Part shown: positions 18,532 to 28,188 of the stretch, one piece after another
How positions within the stretch are numbered: the stretch's first letter is position 1
Layout: each line of letters opens with the position of its first letter
From: Rhodococcus spelaei
GTDB taxonomy: Bacteria > Actinomycetota > Actinomycetes > Mycobacteriales > Mycobacteriaceae
DNA: 64,000 nucleotides
Assembly (NCBI RefSeq): GCF_006704125.1
Contig: NZ_VIGH01000008.1
Span: 1 to 64,000, forward strand
Reading direction: 5' to 3'
Notes under the pieces: model-generated
Seen by the model: the letters and a program-made list of their open reading frames with translations, nothing else
What the model was told of the DNA's origin: nothing
The model's database searches: none
Made by a program: the position numbers and the translations under genes

Positions 18532-19818
18532 GTGACGAAGCGAGAGACGACAACCCGGCCCGCCGGGTTCGGGTGGGTACTGCACGGCAACGGCAAGACC
18601 ATTGCCGACGGGGCGGTGGTGGCCCCGGAGGAACGGCTGAGCTGGCCCCGCACGGTCGGGATCGGCATGCAGCACGTGATCGCCATGTTCGGTGCCACCC
18701 TGCTGGTCCCCACCATCACCGGCTTCCCGGTCACCACCACCCTGCTGTTCTCGGGCATTGGAACGGTGCTGTTCCTCCTGATCACCCGCGGCCGGGTGCC
18801 CAGCTACCTCGGATCGTCGTTCGCGTTCATCGCCCCGCTCACCGCGTCCGCGGCGGACGGTCCGGCCGCGCAACTCGGGGCGGTGCTCTCGGTGGGCGTG
18901 GTCCTCATGCTCGTCGGCGTCGCGGTCAAGCTGGCCGGGGCCCGGGTGCTCGACGCGGTGATGCCGCCGGTGGTCACCGGCGCGGTGGTCATGCTGATCG
19001 GGCTGAATCTGGCTCCCGCGGCGGTGGGTTCGTTCGAGGCGCAGCCGCTGGTCGCCGCGGTGACCCTGGCCGCGATCCTGGTGGTGACGGCCGCGGGTCC
19101 CGGACTGTTCGGCCGCCTCGGCATCCTGGTCGGCGTGGTCGTCGGCTGGGTGTTCGCGGCCGTCACCGGGGGATTGGCCACCGAGCGCGTCGACGCGCTG
19201 CGCGAGGCCGCGTGGGTCGGTGTCCCGCACCTGCGCGGTCCGGAGTTCCAGTGGTCGGTGATCGCGCTCGCGCTGCCGGTCGTGATCGTGCTGATCGCCG
19301 AGAACGTCGGCCACGTCAAGGCCGTCGCCGCGATGACCGGGCGTTCGCTCGACGACGTCGCCGGCGACGCCCTGTTCGCGGACGGACTCGCGACCACGCT
19401 CGCCGGTGCGGGCGGCGGGTCGGGCACCACCACCTACGCGGAGAACATCGGCGTGATGGCGGCGACTCGCGTCTACTCGACCGCCGCGTACTGGGTGGCG
19501 GCCGCGACGGCGATCGTGCTGGCGTTCTCGCCGAAGTTCGGGGCGCTGGTGTTCACCGTGCCGGACGGCGTCATCGGCGGCGCGACCCTCGTGCTCTACG
19601 GCCTGATCGGCATTCTCGGCGTGCGGATCTGGTCCGAGGCGAAGGTCGACTTCACCGATCCGGTGAACCTGACGGTCGTCGCCGCCGCGATCGTGGCGGG
19701 CATCGGCAACCTGACGCTCTCGATCGGCTCCGTCGAACTGGGCGGGATTGCCTGGGGATCGGTCGGCGTCCTCGTCGGTTACCCGTTGATGCGGGCACTT
19801 GCCCGGCTGCGCAGGTGA
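18532..19818 (+). CDS. NCS2 uracil/xanthine permease
   Basis: A 428-residue, strongly hydrophobic protein of the nucleobase-cation symporter-2 family, with about 14 transmembrane spans. Diagnostic features are MQHVIAMFGATLLVP near residue 48, the substrate-binding AENVGHVKAVAAMTG near residue 260, and GAGGGSGTTTYAENIGVMAA near residue 298, which matches the NCS2 motif with its conserved Glu. It most resembles the UraA/uracil branch, but xanthine or another base is possible. GTG 18532 is taken as the start; the ATGs further upstream lack a sensible context. No pyrimidine genes adjoin it. Confidence 0.87.
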   Translation: MTKRETTTRPAGFGWVLHGNGKTIADGAVVAPEERLSWPRTVGIGMQHVIAMFGATLLVPTITGFPVTTTLLFSGIGTVLFLLITRGRVPSYLGSSFAFIAPLTASAADGPAAQLGAVLSVGVVLMLVGVAVKLAGARVLDAVMPPVVTGAVVMLIGLNLAPAAVGSFEAQPLVAAVTLAAILVVTAAGPGLFGRLGILVGVVVGWVFAAVTGGLATERVDALREAAWVGVPHLRGPEFQWSVIALALPVVIVLIAENVGHVKAVAAMTGRSLDDVAGDALFADGLATTLAGAGGGSGTTTYAENIGVMAATRVYSTAAYWVAAATAIVLAFSPKFGALVFTVPDGVIGGATLVLYGLIGILGVRIWSEAKVDFTDPVNLTVVAAAIVAGIGNLTLSIGSVELGGIAWGSVGVLVGYPLMRALARLRR

Positions 19819-19830
19819 CCTGTGTCGGCA

Positions 19831-19850
19831 GGGGCGCCGCTGTGCGCCCC
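19831..19850 (+). terminator. short hairpin after the permease
   Basis: GGGGCGC and GCGCCCC pair around a 6-nt loop 12 bp after the permease stop. A plausible weak terminator. Confidence 0.45.
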
Positions 19851-19969
19851 CGGTCACACTTTTCGCTCGTTCGGGTCATCGACCGCCCCGTGACAGCGGC
19901 CTAGCGTGGAATCCAGGTACGCGCCGAGCTTCGACCGTCCCGGCCTACGTAGATCACACAGGAGCATTG

Positions 19970-21115
19970 ATGGAACGCACGATTTTCGAGCCCGAACACC
20001 TTCTCTTCCGTGAGTCCTACCGCAAGTTCCTCGAGCAGGAGGTCGCACCCAACCACGACAAGTGGGAAGAGGCGAACATCGTCGACCGCGAGGTCTGGAA
20101 GAAGGCCGGTGAGCAGGGCTTCCTCGGCATGGCCGTGCCGGAGGAGTACGGCGGAGGCGGAGTCGAGGACTTCCGCTACAACGCCATCGTCACCGAGGAG
20201 ACCACCCGCGGCGGCTTCAGTGGCGTCGGGTTCATGCTGCACAACGACGTGGTCGCGCCGTACCTGATGAAGCTCTCGAACGACGAGCAGAAGCAGCGCT
20301 GGCTGCCCGGCTTCTGCTCCGGCGAGATCATCACCGCCATCGCGATGACAGAGCCCGGTACCGGCTCCGACCTGCAGAACATCAAGACCCGCGCGGTCAA
20401 GGACGGCGACGACTGGATTCTCAACGGCGCCAAGACCTTCATCACCAACGGCATCAACGCCGACCTGGTGGTCGTGGTGGCCTGCACCGACCCCGAGAAG
20501 GGTGCGCAGGGCTTCTCGCTGCTCGTCGTCGAGCGGGGCATGGAGGGCTTCGAACGTGGACGCAACCTCGACAAGATCGGCCTCAAGGCGCAGGACACGG
20601 CGGAGCTCAGCTTCACCGACGTCCGCGTACCCGGCAAGAACCTCCTCGGCGAGGAGGGCATGGGCTTCATCTACCTGATGCAGAACCTGCCGCAGGAGCG
20701 CTTGTCGATCGCCGTCGTCGCGGCCGCCGCGATGGAGTCCTGCCTGGACATGACGATCCAGTACTGCCGCGACCGCAAGGCGTTCGGCAAGTCGATCGGC
20801 AGCTTCCAGAACACCCGCTTCGTGCTCGCCGAGCTGGCGACCGAGACCACCGCGGTACGGATCATGGTGGACAAGTTCATCGAGCAGCTCAACGACGGCA
20901 AGCTCACCGTCCAGGAGGCCGCGATGGCCAAGTGGTGGACCACGGAGCAGCAGGTCAAGCTGATCGACCGGTGCCTGCAGCTGCACGGTGGCTACGGCTA
21001 CATGCGCGAGTACCCGATCGCCAAGGCGTACATGGATTCTCGCGTCCAGACGATCTACGGCGGCACCACGGAGATCATGAAGGAGATCATCGGCCGGGGC
21101 CTGAACCTGGGCTGA
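19970..21115 (+). CDS. acyl-CoA dehydrogenase (FadE20-like)
   Basis: A 381-residue FAD-dependent acyl-CoA dehydrogenase, normal length. AGGAG lies 5 bp before the ATG. Domain order is standard: N-terminal helices, a middle barrel with AIAMTEPGTGSDLQNIKT near residue 126, and C-terminal helices with QLHGGYGYMREYPIAKAYMD near residue 342. The catalytic Glu of this family is expected near residue 243-250 or 365. It corresponds in position to M. tuberculosis fadE20 downstream of hflX. The substrate chain length is unknown. A strong terminator follows. Confidence 0.9.
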   Translation: MERTIFEPEHLLFRESYRKFLEQEVAPNHDKWEEANIVDREVWKKAGEQGFLGMAVPEEYGGGGVEDFRYNAIVTEETTRGGFSGVGFMLHNDVVAPYLMKLSNDEQKQRWLPGFCSGEIITAIAMTEPGTGSDLQNIKTRAVKDGDDWILNGAKTFITNGINADLVVVVACTDPEKGAQGFSLLVVERGMEGFERGRNLDKIGLKAQDTAELSFTDVRVPGKNLLGEEGMGFIYLMQNLPQERLSIAVVAAAAMESCLDMTIQYCRDRKAFGKSIGSFQNTRFVLAELATETTAVRIMVDKFIEQLNDGKLTVQEAAMAKWWTTEQQVKLIDRCLQLHGGYGYMREYPIAKAYMDSRVQTIYGGTTEIMKEIIGRGLNLG

Positions 21116-21126
21116 CCCCTCGATAC

Positions 21127-21165
21127 CGAGAAGGCCCGCGACGGATTTCGTCGCGGGCCTTCTCG
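21127..21165. terminator. strong bidirectional terminator
   Basis: A perfect 15-bp stem (CGAGAAGGCCCGCGA and its complement), extendable by two more pairs around a GATTT loop, between the convergent dehydrogenase and lexA genes. Confidence 0.88.
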
Positions 21166-21202
21166 TGTCGACTGCCCGGATCGAGGGGCCTGGCTGGTGG
21201 TG

Positions 21203-21934
21203 TCAGATCTTGCGGATGACGGTGACGACCTTGCCGAGGATCGCTGCGTCGTTGCCGGGGATCGGCTCGAACAGCGGGTTGTGCGGCATCAGCCAGACCT
21301 GGTTCCTGGTGCGCTTGAAGGTCTTGACGGTCGCTTCGCCGTCGATCATGGCGGCCACGATGTCCCCGTTGTCGGCGACGCTCTGCTGGCGGACGACCAC
21401 CCAGTCGCCGTCGCAGATGGCCGCTTCGATCATCGACTCCCCGACGACCTTGAGCAGGAACAGTGATCCCTCGCCGACGAGTTCGCGGGGGAGTGGGAAG
21501 ACGTCCTCGACGGCCTCCTCTGCAAGGATCGGTCCGCCCGCCGCGATCCGCCCGAGCACCGGCACGAAGGTCGGCTTGGGAAGTTGCGTGTCGGTGGACT
21601 CGGCGCCTGCGGCCGCGGCCTGTTCGAAGCCGGCCTCGGTATCTGCTGCACCCACCCCGTCGTCGAGACCGCGGACGTCCACCGCGCGTGGACGATTCGC
21701 ATCGCGACGCAGGAAGCCCTTCTTCTCGAGCGTGCGCAACTGGTGCGCCACCGACGAGGTGGACGTCAGACCGACTGCGTCGCCGATCTCGCGGATGCTC
21801 GGCGGGTAGCCGCGCTCGCTGACCGACGCGCGGATCACCTCCAGTACCCGGCGCTGTCGATCCGTGAGCCCCGCCGTGAGGTCGGCGGTCCCGCGGGGGG
21901 CTGCCGAGTCGTCGCTGGAGCTGTCGTCCTTCAT
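21203..21934 (-). CDS. lexA: SOS repressor LexA
   Basis: LexA represses DNA-damage genes and cuts itself when RecA filaments form. The N-terminal winged helix covers residues 22-88 ([20 protein letters not shown], then [20 protein letters not shown] as recognition helix). After an acidic linker the autoprotease domain has the Ala132-Gly133 cleavage bond (GRIAAGGPI), Ser167 (VGESMIE) and Lys204 (ATVKTFK). The start at 21934 is set by AGGAGG 7 bp upstream; a longer open frame runs back to 22267 without support. It is divergent from the LysM gene across 346 bp with LexA-type boxes, so autoregulation is expected. Confidence 0.96.
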   Translation of the reverse strand: MKDDSSSDDSAAPRGTADLTAGLTDRQRRVLEVIRASVSERGYPPSIREIGDAVGLTSTSSVAHQLRTLEKKGFLRRDANRPRAVDVRGLDDGVGAADTEAGFEQAAAAGAESTDTQLPKPTFVPVLGRIAAGGPILAEEAVEDVFPLPRELVGEGSLFLLKVVGESMIEAAICDGDWVVVRQQSVADNGDIVAAMIDGEATVKTFKRTRNQVWLMPHNPLFEPIPGNDAAILGKVVTVIRKI

Positions 21935-22107
21935 GGGAGAGCCTCCTGAGGTTTTCGGAACGCTGCGTCTCGTCGAATGCCGCGTTGTCTTTTCAAGTGC
22001 CGCGTTGTCGTCAAGTGCGCTGTGTGGTTGCTGCCGGGGTTGTTCTGGTGCTGCTGGTGTGACTGGTGTGGCTTCTGCCACGAATCTAGCTCGAAAACCC
22101 GTGCGTA

Positions 22108-22123
22108 TCAAACATCTGTTCGA
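22108..22123. promoter_or_regulatory. LexA box 1
   Basis: TCAAACATCTGTTCGA matches the actinobacterial SOS box TCGAAC-N4-GTTCGA with a single mismatch. It lies 174 bp upstream of lexA and 158 bp upstream of the LysM gene. Confidence 0.82.
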
Positions 22124-22170
22124 CGCGAGTTGTCGCAACACGAGACTTTGTCGGACCGGCGTGGTAGAAA

Positions 22171-22186
22171 TCGAACATGCGTTCTT
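22171..22186. promoter_or_regulatory. LexA box 2 (imperfect)
   Basis: TCGAACATGCGTTCTT keeps the left half and GTTC of the right half of the SOS box; the last two bases differ. It is about 95 bp before the LysM gene, next to extra TCGAAC half-sites. Confidence 0.62.
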
Positions 22187-22280
22187 TCGAACGCCTGATC
22201 GAACACCCGGACTTGGCAAGGACCTGGGATCGAGAAAGCTCTCCGGAGCGTCGACTCCCAGGAACATCGAGGAGGTTCTG

Positions 22281-22811
22281 ATGAGCGTTGCGATGGACAG
22301 TGGTTACACGTACTCGGGTGGTCGCGGGTACTCGGGTGGACACGGGTACTCCGGTGGTCACGGTTACCCGGGTGGTCACGGCGAGGCTGAGCGTGGGCAC
22401 GTACCGGCACGCCGCGCGGGGGACGTGCGTCCGCTCCGCCGGACGGTCGCCGATCGCCGGCCCGGTGGCAGGCCGCTCGAGTACGGCCGGGTGCGGGTCC
22501 CGGTCTCGCGCGCCCCGCATGCCGTGGACCGGCGCGGAGTCGGTTTCGGATCGACGGTGGTGGGGGTGCTGCTCTCGGTGCTGGTCGTGGTCGGGTTGCT
22601 CGGCATCGCGCAGTTGCGGTCGAACCCCGGCGCGGTGCCCGGCCGCACGGAGGTCGTGCAGGTGCGCAGTGGGGAGTCGCTGAGCGAGATCGCGACCCGG
22701 GTCGCTCCGGACTTCCCCGTGAACCAGGTAGTCGAGCGGATCGTCGCCCTGAATGCGCTCGGTGGGTCCGGCCTGCATCCGGGCCAGTCACTCGTTGTGC
22801 CTGCAGGCTGA
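22281..22811 (+). CDS. LysM protein with Tyr-Gly-rich N-terminus (Rv2719c-like)
   Basis: A 176-residue protein preceded by GAGGAGG. The first 35 residues are a Tyr/Gly/His repeat (YSGG-G units), then a basic cytoplasmic stretch, one membrane helix near residues 92-112 ([20 protein letters not shown]) and an extracytoplasmic LysM domain of about 50 residues ([14 protein letters not shown] to PGQSLVVP) that should bind peptidoglycan. This arrangement and position equal Rv2719c, the LexA-associated gene next to lexA in M. tuberculosis, linked to division arrest on DNA damage. The two LexA boxes upstream support SOS induction here. I see no obvious hydrolase motif. Confidence 0.85.
   Translation: MSVAMDSGYTYSGGRGYSGGHGYSGGHGYPGGHGEAERGHVPARRAGDVRPLRRTVADRRPGGRPLEYGRVRVPVSRAPHAVDRRGVGFGSTVVGVLLSVLVVVGLLGIAQLRSNPGAVPGRTEVVQVRSGESLSEIATRVAPDFPVNQVVERIVALNALGGSGLHPGQSLVVPAG
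22310..22381. repeat. Tyr-Gly coding tandem repeat
   Basis: Four to five imperfect 18-bp units, each encoding a version of YSGG(H/R)G, at the start of the LysM gene. In-frame repeats of this kind vary easily in number. Confidence 0.75.
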
Positions 22812-22919
22812 GCGGGGACACGCGCGATGACGCCGGGCGCGGCGGTATCCTCGAACCCTGTTGGCCCCACCACATCCAGTGGACAAGTCGGGCACCTCGG
22901 TTCAGACGAAGGACTCGCC

Positions 22920-23408
22920 ATGCATTGCCCGTTCTGCCGGCATCCAGATTCGCGCGTCGTCGACTCCAGGGAGGCGGACGAGGGCCAGGCGATTCGCCGT
23001 CGGCGATCCTGCCCGGAATGCGGCCGTCGATTCACCACCGTCGAGACCGCCGTGCTGTCCGTCGTCAAGCGCAGCGGCGTCACCGAGCCGTTCAGTCGCG
23101 AGAAGGTCGTCCGTGGCGTACGGCGGGCCTGCCAGGGTCGGGCGGTGGACGACGACTCGCTCTACAAGCTCGCGCAGAAGGTCGAAGAAACAGTCCGGGC
23201 CGGCGGGTCCGCGGAGATCCCGAGCAACGAAGTGGGCCTGGCGATCCTGGGTCCGCTCCGCGATCTCGACGAGGTCGCGTACCTCCGCTTTGCGTCGGTG
23301 TACCGCTCGTTCAGCTCGGCCGAGGATTTCGAGCGTGAGATCAAGGACCTGCGCGTGCACCGCGAGGACGTCGCCGCCGCGGAGGCCCGGGGCGACAGTC
23401 CCGAGTGA
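22920..23408 (+). CDS. nrdR: transcriptional repressor NrdR
   Basis: NrdR represses ribonucleotide reductase genes when bound to ATP or dATP. The 162-residue protein has the N-terminal zinc ribbon (Cys3, Cys6, Cys31, Cys34), a basic [18 protein letters not shown] block and an ATP-cone domain (about residues 46-140, starting [16 protein letters not shown]). GAAGGA precedes the ATG. It follows the LysM gene after 108 bp, as in M. tuberculosis (Rv2719c-Rv2718c). Its own target boxes are not in this window. Confidence 0.96.
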   Translation: MHCPFCRHPDSRVVDSREADEGQAIRRRRSCPECGRRFTTVETAVLSVVKRSGVTEPFSREKVVRGVRRACQGRAVDDDSLYKLAQKVEETVRAGGSAEIPSNEVGLAILGPLRDLDEVAYLRFASVYRSFSSAEDFEREIKDLRVHREDVAAAEARGDSPE

Positions 23409-23450
23409 CGCGCCGCCGCGGGTCGCACGTGAGCCCGGACCAGCCTGAAG

Positions 23451-26400
23451 CTACCGGGTGATCGCCGCGATCGCCTTGCGGACCCGCTTGTCCGACACGG
23501 GATACGGAGTGCCGAGCGACTGGGCGAACAACCCGACCCGCAGCTCCTCGATCATCCACCGCACGGCGTCCACGTCGGCGTCGTGATGCCGCCGCTCGTC
23601 GAGGCGGGTGAGCAGTCGGCCGTAGTCGTCGTAGACGGTGTCGAGCACGGCCAGGGACTGCCGGTCACGGGTCGCCGAGCCGGGTAGCGCCTCGAGTCGC
23701 TTGACGGCGGCGTCGAGATAGCGCGGCAATTCGCGCAGACGCGTGGTGCCGGTGTCCGCCACGAAACCCGGGTACACCAACGAGTCCAGCTGCTCACGGA
23801 CGTCGTCGGTGGCCTCGCCGCGGGTCTGGTCGAGCAGGACCCCCAGTTGCTGGGCGCGCGCCAGCACCGGGACCACCAGCCGCACCAGCACCGCGACCTG
23901 GCGGGGGAGGTCGCCGCGCACCGCGGCCTGCAGCTTCTCGTAGCCCTCGGGTGTGCGGGACGGTCCGCCGGCGGCATCCATCAGCTCGTCCACCGCGCAC
24001 GCCCGGCAGTCCTCGACGAGGGCTTCGACGCTGCCGTGCGGATTCTGGCTCAGTGCCAACCGGTCCCGGGTTCCGAGCCCACCGACCGCGGACTTCGTGG
24101 GGGTCGGGATCGCGCGCAGCAGCAGCGCCCGGGTGCCCTCCCGCATCGCGCGGCGCTGCTGCGCCGGTGTGCTCAGCACCCGCACGGCGACGCCGTCCGC
24201 CTCCGCGACCAGGGCCGGGTAGCCGACGACCTTCTGGCCACCGAGGTCGCGGGAGACCGTCTCCGGCAGCGAGCCGAGGGTCTCGGAGGTCCACACGGTC
24301 GCGGCGGGACGTTCGGTGGTCGCGGCGGCCTTCGACACGGCGGCCGCGACGCGGGACGACTGCTGGGCGCGCAGGTCGTCGACACTCTTGCTGCGGCCGA
24401 GGACCTTTCCGCCGGGATCGACGGCGACGAAGGTCATCCGCAGGTGCTCGGGCAGAGCGGTGACGTCGAAGTCGGTGGGTGCGATGGGGGTGCCTGCCAT
24501 CCGGGTGAGCTCGCGCGCCATCGCCACGGTGAGCGGTTCGGTGCGCGGCTTGACCGCCGACAGGGCCGCCTTCGCGAAGTCGGGCGCCGGGACCACGGTG
24601 CGCCGCAGCGGCTTCGGGAGTGACTTGATCAGCGCGGTGACGAGTTCCTCACGCATGCCGGGGACCAGCCAGTCGAACCCGACCGACCGGAGCTGGGCCA
24701 GGACCGCGACCGGAATCCGTGCGGTCACACCGTCGTCCTCGGTGCCCGGTTCGAACTGGTAGGTCAGCGGGAACGAGATGTCGCCCTGGCGCCAGGTGTT
24801 CGGGTAGTCCCCGCCCAGCACGCCGGCCGCGTCCGGGTTCACGACCTGTGCCGCGGTGAAGGTGAGCAGTTCCGGATCGGCCCGTCGTGCCTTCTTCCAC
24901 CAGGTGTCGAAGTGCCTCGCGGACACCGCTTCTGCGCCGACGCGCTGGTCGTAGAACTCGAACAGGGCCTCGTCGTCGACCAGGATGTCGCGCCTGCGCG
25001 CCCTGGTCTCCATCTCCTCGACGTCGTCGAGCAGTGCGCGGTTGCGGTGGAAGAACTGGTGCTGGGTCTGCCACTCGCCCTGCACCAGGGCGTGCCGGAT
25101 GAACAGCTCGCGGGAGGCCTCGGGGTCGATGGAACTGTAGGTGACCGCGCGCTTGGCGACGAGCGGGATGCCGTAGAGGGTCACCCGCTCGTAGGCCATC
25201 GCGCAGGCCCGCTTGGTGGACCAGTGCGGCTCCGAGTACGTCCGCTTGACCAGGTGCGGGGCAAGCTTCTCGGCCCATTCCGGCTCGATGCCGGCTGCCA
25301 TCCGCCCCCAGAGCCGGGTGGTCTCGACCAGTTCGGCGGCCATCACCCAGCGCGGTGGCTTCTTGAACAGGGACGAGCCGGGGAACACCGCGAAGCGGGC
25401 GCCGCGCGCGCCGAGGAAGTCGCGCTTGTCTCCCTCACGCAGGCCGATGTGCGAGAGCAGGCCCGACAACAGCGCTTGGTGCACCGAGTCCGGCGAGGCG
25501 CCAGCCCCCTCGTTCGAGGTGGCGTCGGCCACGCTCCAGCCGAGTCCGCGGGTGATCTGCGAGAGCTGGCCGTGCAGGTCCTGCCATTCCCGGATCCGCA
25601 GCCAGTGCAGGAACTCGGCCTTGCACATCTTCCGGAACTGGTTCGACGACAGTTCTCGTCGTTGTTCGCGCAGGTAGTCCCAGAGCTTGAGATAGGCGAG
25701 GAAGTCCGAGCCCGCGACGTTGAACCGGGCGTGTTTCTCGTCGGCGGCCTGCTGGTGCTCGACGGGACGCTCGCGGACGTCCTGGATCGAGAGGGCGGAG
25801 ACGATGACGAGCGTCTCGCGCAGGCAGCCGGTGGCGTGGGCGTGGGCGAGCATGCGGGCCATCCGCGGGTCCACGGGTAGCTGTGCGAGTTCCCGTCCGA
25901 CCGGCGTCAGTTCGGCGACGCCGTCCTTGCCGGCCGGCTTGATCGCGCCGAGTTCCTCGAGCAGCGCGACGCCGTCACGCACGGCGCGGGGGTCGGGTGG
26001 CTGGACGAACGGGAACGCGGCGATGTCGCCGAGGCCGAGCGCGGTCATCTGCAGGACCACCGAGGCCAGGTTGGTGCGCAGGATCTCCGGTTCGGTGAAC
26101 TCCGGACGGGACTCGAAGTCCTCCTCCGAGTACAGCCGGATGCAGATACCGTCCGCGACACGACCACAGCGGCCGGCGCGCTGGCGGGCCGAGGCCTGCG
26201 AGATCTCCTCGATCGGCAGGCGCTGCACCTTCGTCCGCACCGAGTAGCGGGAGATGCGGGCGGTGCCGGGGTCGACGACGTACCGGATGCCGGGCACCGT
26301 CAGCGAGGTCTCGGCGACGTTGGTGGACAGCACAACTCGGCGTCCGGTGTGTCTCTCGAACACCCGGTGCTGCTCGGCTGCGGACAGTCGCGCGTAGAGC

Positions 26401-27377
26401 GGCAGGACGTCGAGACCACGAATCTTGCGCTCGCGCAACGCTTCCGCGGTGTCGCGGATCTCACGTTCGCCGGACAGGAACACCAGCACGTCGCCGTCGC
26501 CCGCCGCGAGCAGTTCCTCGACCGCCTCGCCGACGGCATCGACGGGGTCGCGGTCGAAGGTCTGCTCACCGACGTGCACGGTCAGCGGCCGGTAACGCAT
26601 CTCCACCGGGAAGGTACGGCCCGACACCTCGACGATCGGTGCGGGCACCCCGTCGACGGCGAAGTGCTCGGCGAACCGTTCGGGGTCGATGGTCGCCGAG
26701 GTGATGATCACCTTGAGGTCGGGCCGGCGGGGGAGCAGCTGCTTGAGGTAGCCGAGGATGAAGTCGATGTTGAGGCTGCGCTCGTGCGCCTCGTCGATGA
26801 TCAGGGTGTCGTAGCGGCGCAGCAGCCGGTCGCGTTGGATCTCGGCGAGCAGGATGCCGTCGGTCATCAGCTTGACCAGGGTGCCGTCGGAGACCTGGTC
26901 GGTGAAGCGGACGGTGTAGCCGACGCTCTCGCCGAGTGGGGTGTCGAGTTCCTCGGCGATCCGCTCCGCGACGGTCCGGGCCGCGAGCCGCCGGGGCTGG
27001 GTGTGTCCGATCAGGCCGCGGATGCCGCGACCGAGGTCGAGACAGATCTTCGGGATCTGCGTGGTCTTGCCGGAACCGGTCTCGCCGGCGACGATCACCA
27101 CCTGGTGCGATTCGATGGCGGCGGCGATGTCGTCGCGGCGGGCGCTGACCGGCAACGCCTCGGGGTAGCTGGTCTTCGGGACGTGTGCGCGGCGGGTGGC
27201 GACGCGCGCCTGCGCCTGCGTGACGTCCCGGCCGAGCGCGGCCAACGCCTCGGGGCTGCGAGCGCGGTCGAGCTTGCGGCGCAACCGATGCTCGTCGCGG
27301 AGGGTGAGGTCGGGCAGGAGTCGGCTGATCTCGCGCCGGTCGAGGCCTGGCTGCGCGGCGGGCGGTGTGGTGGACAT
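23451..27377 (-). CDS. hrpA: ATP-dependent RNA helicase HrpA
   Basis: A full-length DEAH/RHA-family helicase (1308 residues, close to E. coli HrpA). Motifs in order: GETGSGKTTQ near residue 97, IIDEAHERSLN near residue 192, TSATID near residue 225, STNVAETSLTVPG near residue 353 and QRAGRCGR near residue 400. HA2, OB-fold and a long C-terminal DUF3418 domain follow. HrpA acts on mRNA; in E. coli it rescues stalled ribosomes and processes fimbrial mRNA. The gene is convergent with nrdR across 42 bp and divergent from the next membrane gene. A 26-bp tandem duplication lies in its upstream region. Confidence 0.94.
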   Translation of the reverse strand: MSTTPPAAQPGLDRREISRLLPDLTLRDEHRLRRKLDRARSPEALAALGRDVTQAQARVATRRAHVPKTSYPEALPVSARRDDIAAAIESHQVVIVAGETGSGKTTQIPKICLDLGRGIRGLIGHTQPRRLAARTVAERIAEELDTPLGESVGYTVRFTDQVSDGTLVKLMTDGILLAEIQRDRLLRRYDTLIIDEAHERSLNIDFILGYLKQLLPRRPDLKVIITSATIDPERFAEHFAVDGVPAPIVEVSGRTFPVEMRYRPLTVHVGEQTFDRDPVDAVGEAVEELLAAGDGDVLVFLSGEREIRDTAEALRERKIRGLDVLPLYARLSAAEQHRVFERHTGRRVVLSTNVAETSLTVPGIRYVVDPGTARISRYSVRTKVQRLPIEEISQASARQRAGRCGRVADGICIRLYSEEDFESRPEFTEPEILRTNLASVVLQMTALGLGDIAAFPFVQPPDPRAVRDGVALLEELGAIKPAGKDGVAELTPVGRELAQLPVDPRMARMLAHAHATGCLRETLVIVSALSIQDVRERPVEHQQAADEKHARFNVAGSDFLAYLKLWDYLREQRRELSSNQFRKMCKAEFLHWLRIREWQDLHGQLSQITRGLGWSVADATSNEGAGASPDSVHQALLSGLLSHIGLREGDKRDFLGARGARFAVFPGSSLFKKPPRWVMAAELVETTRLWGRMAAGIEPEWAEKLAPHLVKRTYSEPHWSTKRACAMAYERVTLYGIPLVAKRAVTYSSIDPEASRELFIRHALVQGEWQTQHQFFHRNRALLDDVEEMETRARRRDILVDDEALFEFYDQRVGAEAVSARHFDTWWKKARRADPELLTFTAAQVVNPDAAGVLGGDYPNTWRQGDISFPLTYQFEPGTEDDGVTARIPVAVLAQLRSVGFDWLVPGMREELVTALIKSLPKPLRRTVVPAPDFAKAALSAVKPRTEPLTVAMARELTRMAGTPIAPTDFDVTALPEHLRMTFVAVDPGGKVLGRSKSVDDLRAQQSSRVAAAVSKAAATTERPAATVWTSETLGSLPETVSRDLGGQKVVGYPALVAEADGVAVRVLSTPAQQRRAMREGTRALLLRAIPTPTKSAVGGLGTRDRLALSQNPHGSVEALVEDCRACAVDELMDAAGGPSRTPEGYEKLQAAVRGDLPRQVAVLVRLVVPVLARAQQLGVLLDQTRGEATDDVREQLDSLVYPGFVADTGTTRLRELPRYLDAAVKRLEALPGSATRDRQSLAVLDTVYDDYGRLLTRLDERRHHDADVDAVRWMIEELRVGLFAQSLGTPYPVSDKRVRKAIAAITR

Positions 27378-27422
27378 GCTGCAGACAGCCTATCGAAGCC
27401 CACCGCGGCGGACCGGCCCGGC

Positions 27423-27473
27423 GCACGCGCGTCGAATCCCGCGCCGGTGCACGCGCGTCGAACCCGCGCCGGT
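27423..27473. repeat. 26-bp tandem duplication in a promoter region
   Basis: Two adjacent copies, 26 and 25 bp, both beginning GCACGCGCGTCGAA and differing by one base, in the 121-bp gap between the divergent hrpA and membrane-protein starts. Confidence 0.8.
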
Positions 27474-27498
27474 GCCCTGCGCGTGCGACGATCTGCCG

Positions 27499-28188
27499 GT
27501 GAGCGACCTCGCCGAGAAGCCGGCCCATCCCCACACGCATCCACTCGTCCGTGTCCTGCGCCTGGCACTGGCGGTGCTGGGCGTCGTCGCCTTGATGTGG
27601 ATTCCAGTGCACAGCGGGGACAGTCCCGGTTTCAGTTACTTCAACTACTTCAGCTACTTCACCGTCCTGAGCAACGTGCTGGCCGCGATCGTGCTCGTGG
27701 TGGGTGCCGTCACCGACCCCCAGGGCACACGGTGGCAACTGTTCCGGGGTGCAGTGACCGTCTACATGGTCATCACCGGCATCGTGTACGCGGTGCTGTT
27801 GGCGAACATCGACGTCGGCATGCAGGGCCAGTGGACGAACGAGGTCGTGCACCGGCTGCTGCCGCTGGTGCTGTTCCTGGACTGGGTGCTCAACCCGCCG
27901 CGGATGCGGATCAGCGACGCGCAGTCCCTCACCTGGCTGTGGTTTCCCTTCGTCTACGGCGTGTACACGCTCATCCGCGGTCCGATCGTGGACTGGTATC
28001 CCTACCCGTTCATCAACCCCACCGACCAGGGCTACCTGCAGATGTCCATCGGACTGGTCGTGCTGCTCATCGGATTCGTCCTCATCAGCCTCGCCGTCAA
28101 CGTCGCCGGGCGGCTGGGTCGGCGCTGGCGATACGGTGAGGACACTCCCTCGGCGTCCGTCGGGGGAGTCGACAGGGAGGTCGAGTAA
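27499..28188 (+). CDS. Pr6Pr-type integral membrane protein
   Basis: A 229-residue protein with six membrane segments after a short polar N-terminus (LAEKPAHPHTHP). Family marks are FSYFNYFSYFTVLSNVLAA near residue 48, HRLLPLVLFLDWVLNPPR near residue 115 and PYPFINPT near residue 170, as in the Pr6Pr/FAR-17a-like group. It is probably a membrane enzyme or sensor; its function is unknown. GTG 27499 is the likely start, as the open frame upstream is part of the GC-rich repeat region. The stop overlaps the next ATG (TAATG), indicating co-translation with the aminotransferase. Confidence 0.65.
   Translation: MSDLAEKPAHPHTHPLVRVLRLALAVLGVVALMWIPVHSGDSPGFSYFNYFSYFTVLSNVLAAIVLVVGAVTDPQGTRWQLFRGAVTVYMVITGIVYAVLLANIDVGMQGQWTNEVVHRLLPLVLFLDWVLNPPRMRISDAQSLTWLWFPFVYGVYTLIRGPIVDWYPYPFINPTDQGYLQMSIGLVVLLIGFVLISLAVNVAGRLGRRWRYGEDTPSASVGGVDREVE

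Larger units (their letters stand above)
21935..22280. promoter_or_regulatory. lexA / LysM-gene divergent control region
   Basis: A 346-bp region without a gene. It carries two LexA-type boxes (described separately), and downstream of the second box a cluster of TCGAAC half-sites at 22188-22205. The segment 21935-22090 is comparatively T- and G-rich and would form the long lexA leader; I see no riboswitch in it. Confidence 0.7.
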
